The position numbers and the translations under genes are program-made. The notes beneath the pieces were generated by a model. The model made no database searches. It had not been told where the DNA came from and saw nothing but the letters and a program-made list of their open reading frames with translations. Below, piece after piece: positions 61,761 through 64,000 of a stretch of DNA of 64,000 nucleotides (its first letter is position 1; every line of letters starts with the position of its first letter). This stretch comes from an uncultured Bacilli bacterium. Its GTDB lineage: Bacteria > Bacillota_I > Bacilli_A > RF39 > UBA660. Location: assembly GCA_934098395.1 (NCBI GenBank), contig CAKOOM010000001.1, positions 372,001 through 436,000 on the forward strand, written 5' to 3'.

Positions 61761-64000
61761 ATGAAGAAATATGTTAAGTATTTAATAATTACTTTAGTAG
61801 TAGGAATAATAATTGCAATAGGTACTTATGCTTATTGGAGTTATGAAAGTAATAATAAGAAAAATATTTCTATTAGAACTAGTCGGGAATTATCTAATTA
61901 TATTATATATGATGAGGGTGAATCTAAGTTTACGGGTGAACTTAAGGTAGGAAGTAGTTATTTAGATGGGATACATACGACTATTTCTATTAAGAAAACG
62001 GCTGATGCGAGTAATTTAGAGTTAATGGCTACGGTTAATATGACAGTTAATGCAATTGGAGATAATATTAAAAATTCTTATGGACTTAAGTGGGCTATAA
62101 CTAAGGGTGATAGTACAAGCACAGGAACATTATTAAATCAGGGCAATTTTTATGGTAAAAATAATGATGATGTAATTGAACTTAAAACAGGTATTGAAGT
62201 AACTACGACAGAAGAAAAATATACGGTATGGATATGGATAGATGGTAGTGAGAATCCTGATCCGAAAATAGTGGGAGAAACACTGGATACGAGTGTTTGG
62301 ACACAGGTAGATCAAATTCTTGATAATCGTTTTGAAGTTACGAGTATTAATAGTAATTATCAATTTATTAATGCTAGCGCAGTAAACACGACGAAGAATA
62401 TTGTGGCATATGCGGTTACAAACACAAGTAGTCAACCAAGCAGTTACACGAATTTAACAACACAGGAACAAGGCAATGTATATAATGTGGTTGATTATAA
62501 AGTAACAAGCACCGGAACATATTATGTGTGGTTTAAAGATAGTGCAGGAAGTACAGTAAATAAAAGTGTAGCAGTTTCTAAGATAGATACGACACCACCA
62601 GTATGTACGTTTGGTAATTTTGAACCTTCTACGATAAAGAATGGTGAAACATCCGTAGTTGAATTGACTTGTGTGGATGAAGAAATTGATATAAAGAGTA
62701 GTGATATAACTAGTTCTAGTATAACTCTTAATGGAAGTAGCGTAACGCTTAATAGTAATATAGAAAAAACAAGAATTACAAATGGATTTAAATATAAGTT
62801 AACAGTAACTGGTACTTCAACAGATGGAGATACTTCGTTATCATTAAAGGCTGGTGTAGTAAATAACAAAGCTGGACTTAGCAATAGTACTCCTTCGAGC
62901 ACACCAACAGTCAAAGTACAAAATTTAACGAGTGTTGCTATTCCAATTCAAAGTGGTACGCTTACATATAATAGTACAAGCCAGACGGTAACTTGGTCTA
63001 ATTATGATAGTTCAAAGATGACAGTATCAGGAACGACATCAGCGACGAATGCGGGAACATATAGTGCAACATTTACATTAAAAGATACGACAAAATATAA
63101 ATGGCCTGATGGAACAAGCACAGCAAAGACAGTTAGTTGGACAATTAATAAAGCAGATTTAAGTGATGCAGTAATTGATGGTGTAGAAGATAAGACATAT
63201 ACGGGTTCGGCAATAACACAAAGCCCAACGGTTTATGTAAACATATTAAAAAATTATAATACATGTTATGCAAGTTGTATTAGAAATTCTGCAGAAGAAT
63301 ATCCTTGTGTAATACAATGTTCTTATACGGCGGTAAGTGGAACAGATTATACGATTAGTTATAGCAACAATATAAATGCTGGTACAGCTACGTTGACTAT
63401 AACTGGTAAAGGTAATTTTACCGGAACTGCTTCCACAACTTTTACAATAAATAAAGCTAGTTTGACGGTTCCTAGCCAAAGTGGAACATTGACTTATGAT
63501 ACATTGGAGCATTCACCAGCTTGGTCTAATTACAGCGATTCAGCAATGACAATATCTGGAACATCGTCTGCGACGGATGCGGGAACATATAATGCAATAT
63601 TTACATTAAAAAGCACAACAAATTATAAATGGTCAGACGGAACAACTGCGGCAAAGACGGTTAGTTGGAAGATTGAACGGTATGATATATCTAATTTAGG
63701 ATTTGATATAAATCCATCGAGTTATACATATACGGGTTCGGCAATAACACCGCTACCAACAGCCACGGGTGAAATATTTGATGCAGATGGTTGGAATGTA
63801 TGCTATTCAGCATGTGATCACTCAGGAGATTCGGTAGCATGTGGTGCTGCATGTGATAAAGAATTTACTTATATACCAGTAAAGGATACGGATTATACAT
63901 TAAGTTATAGTAATAATACAAATGTTGGTACAGCGACTGTGACTATAACAGGAAAGGGTAACTTTAACGGTAGTACTCAATTACCTTTTGAGATAGTCTA
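61761..64000 (+). CDS. Large repeat-rich surface protein, partial (3' end outside window)
   Basis: Open from ATG 61761 (after GAGGTG) to the window end: 746 codons without a stop. N-terminal anchor YLIITLVVGIIIAIGTYAYW and a TasA-like part similar in kind to the protein at 36105. From about residue 280, Ig/MBG-like repeats: two copies of SGTLTYxxxxxxxxWSNY with later GTYxAxFTLKxTTxYKWxDGT (about residues 397-460 and 573-640) alternating with two copies of YTGSAIT-x-x-PT ... DYT(I/L)SYSNN-x-N-x-GTAT(L/V)TITGKGNF (from ~480 and ~655), each of which carries a Cys-rich insertion (CYASC ... PCVIQC; CYSACD ... CGAACD). Adhesin-like. Codon use is richer in AAC, ACG, GCG and AGC than the neighbours. 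Confidence 0.85.
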   Translation, partial: MKKYVKYLIITLVVGIIIAIGTYAYWSYESNNKKNISIRTSRELSNYIIYDEGESKFTGELKVGSSYLDGIHTTISIKKTADASNLELMATVNMTVNAIGDNIKNSYGLKWAITKGDSTSTGTLLNQGNFYGKNNDDVIELKTGIEVTTTEEKYTVWIWIDGSENPDPKIVGETLDTSVWTQVDQILDNRFEVTSINSNYQFINASAVNTTKNIVAYAVTNTSSQPSSYTNLTTQEQGNVYNVVDYKVTSTGTYYVWFKDSAGSTVNKSVAVSKIDTTPPVCTFGNFEPSTIKNGETSVVELTCVDEEIDIKSSDITSSSITLNGSSVTLNSNIEKTRITNGFKYKLTVTGTSTDGDTSLSLKAGVVNNKAGLSNSTPSSTPTVKVQNLTSVAIPIQSGTLTYNSTSQTVTWSNYDSSKMTVSGTTSATNAGTYSATFTLKDTTKYKWPDGTSTAKTVSWTINKADLSDAVIDGVEDKTYTGSAITQSPTVYVNILKNYNTCYASCIRNSAEEYPCVIQCSYTAVSGTDYTISYSNNINAGTATLTITGKGNFTGTASTTFTINKASLTVPSQSGTLTYDTLEHSPAWSNYSDSAMTISGTSSATDAGTYNAIFTLKSTTNYKWSDGTTAAKTVSWKIERYDISNLGFDINPSSYTYTGSAITPLPTATGEIFDADGWNVCYSACDHSGDSVACGAACDKEFTYIPVKDTDYTLSYSNNTNVGTATVTITGKGNFNGSTQLPFEIV

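Noticed and set aside
62133..63512. Minus-strand open frames inside the large surface protein
   Set aside because: They mirror the repeat structure of the plus-strand gene; no ribosome sites and low-complexity translations.

Overview
The window comes from a very AT-rich, low-GC Gram-positive (Firmicutes/Bacilli-type) chromosome, most likely an uncultured gut lineage near the Mollicutes/Erysipelotrichia side of Bacilli (inference). TGA is a normal stop (for example priA) and TGG encodes Trp, so the standard bacterial code applies. Genes for endospore formation are scattered through it (CotJ operon, YlbD/YlbE/YlbF, SigG, a YlmC/YmxH-type protein), so the organism, or a recent ancestor, makes spores.

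Layout. 1-1.0 kb (minus strand): a CotJ-type spore coat operon whose cotJC is cut after 31 codons and runs into phage-like DNA at the window edge. 1.1-12.2 kb: a membrane protein of unknown function, trmB, the division genes sepF and divIVA with a linked 767-residue coiled-coil protein, truA, a membrane thioredoxin-like protein, a LysM protein, tRNA-Cys and an SDR oxidoreductase. 12.2-14.8 kb: divergent clpB and hsp20 sharing a CIRCE-like operator. 14.9-18.9 kb: priA and rlmD. 18.8-21.9 kb: a variable island whose first gene (ORF6N/PLD-like, with an in-frame stop) lies between two copies of the 3' end of rlmD. 22-33.4 kb: typA, ylbDEF-rsmD, a pilin-like gene, nfo, a guanine-deaminase-like gene, a nuclease, sigG, rnhB and a PHP phosphatase. 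33.4-36.0 kb: a leucine T-box and leuS.

36.1-39.1 kb holds the most unusual locus: a surface protein with two tandem formylglycine-generating-enzyme/C-type-lectin-like domains. The last 147 bases of each domain differ at about 26 positions, almost all at codon positions 1 and 2 and without indels, while the DNA just upstream is nearly identical. This is the signature of variable regions of a diversity-generating retroelement (DGR). No reverse transcriptase or template repeat is visible here, so it would have to act from elsewhere.

39.2-49.2 kb: lipoprotein, ytxG/ytxH-like pair, second pilin-like gene, then the conserved ireB-ruvX-DUF1292-mltG-trmR-trhP-trhP-greA-tig run. 49.2-54.2 kb: a tRNA-Lys/Ile/Glu cluster followed by a decayed integrative element with a broken integrase, a frameshifted repressor, a BRO/DinD-like gene and a helicase fragment. 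54.2-61.7 kb: ackA, then a membrane-linked XRE regulator and two ATPase-FtsX fusion transporters. 61.8 kb to the end: a large repeat-rich surface protein still open at the window edge.
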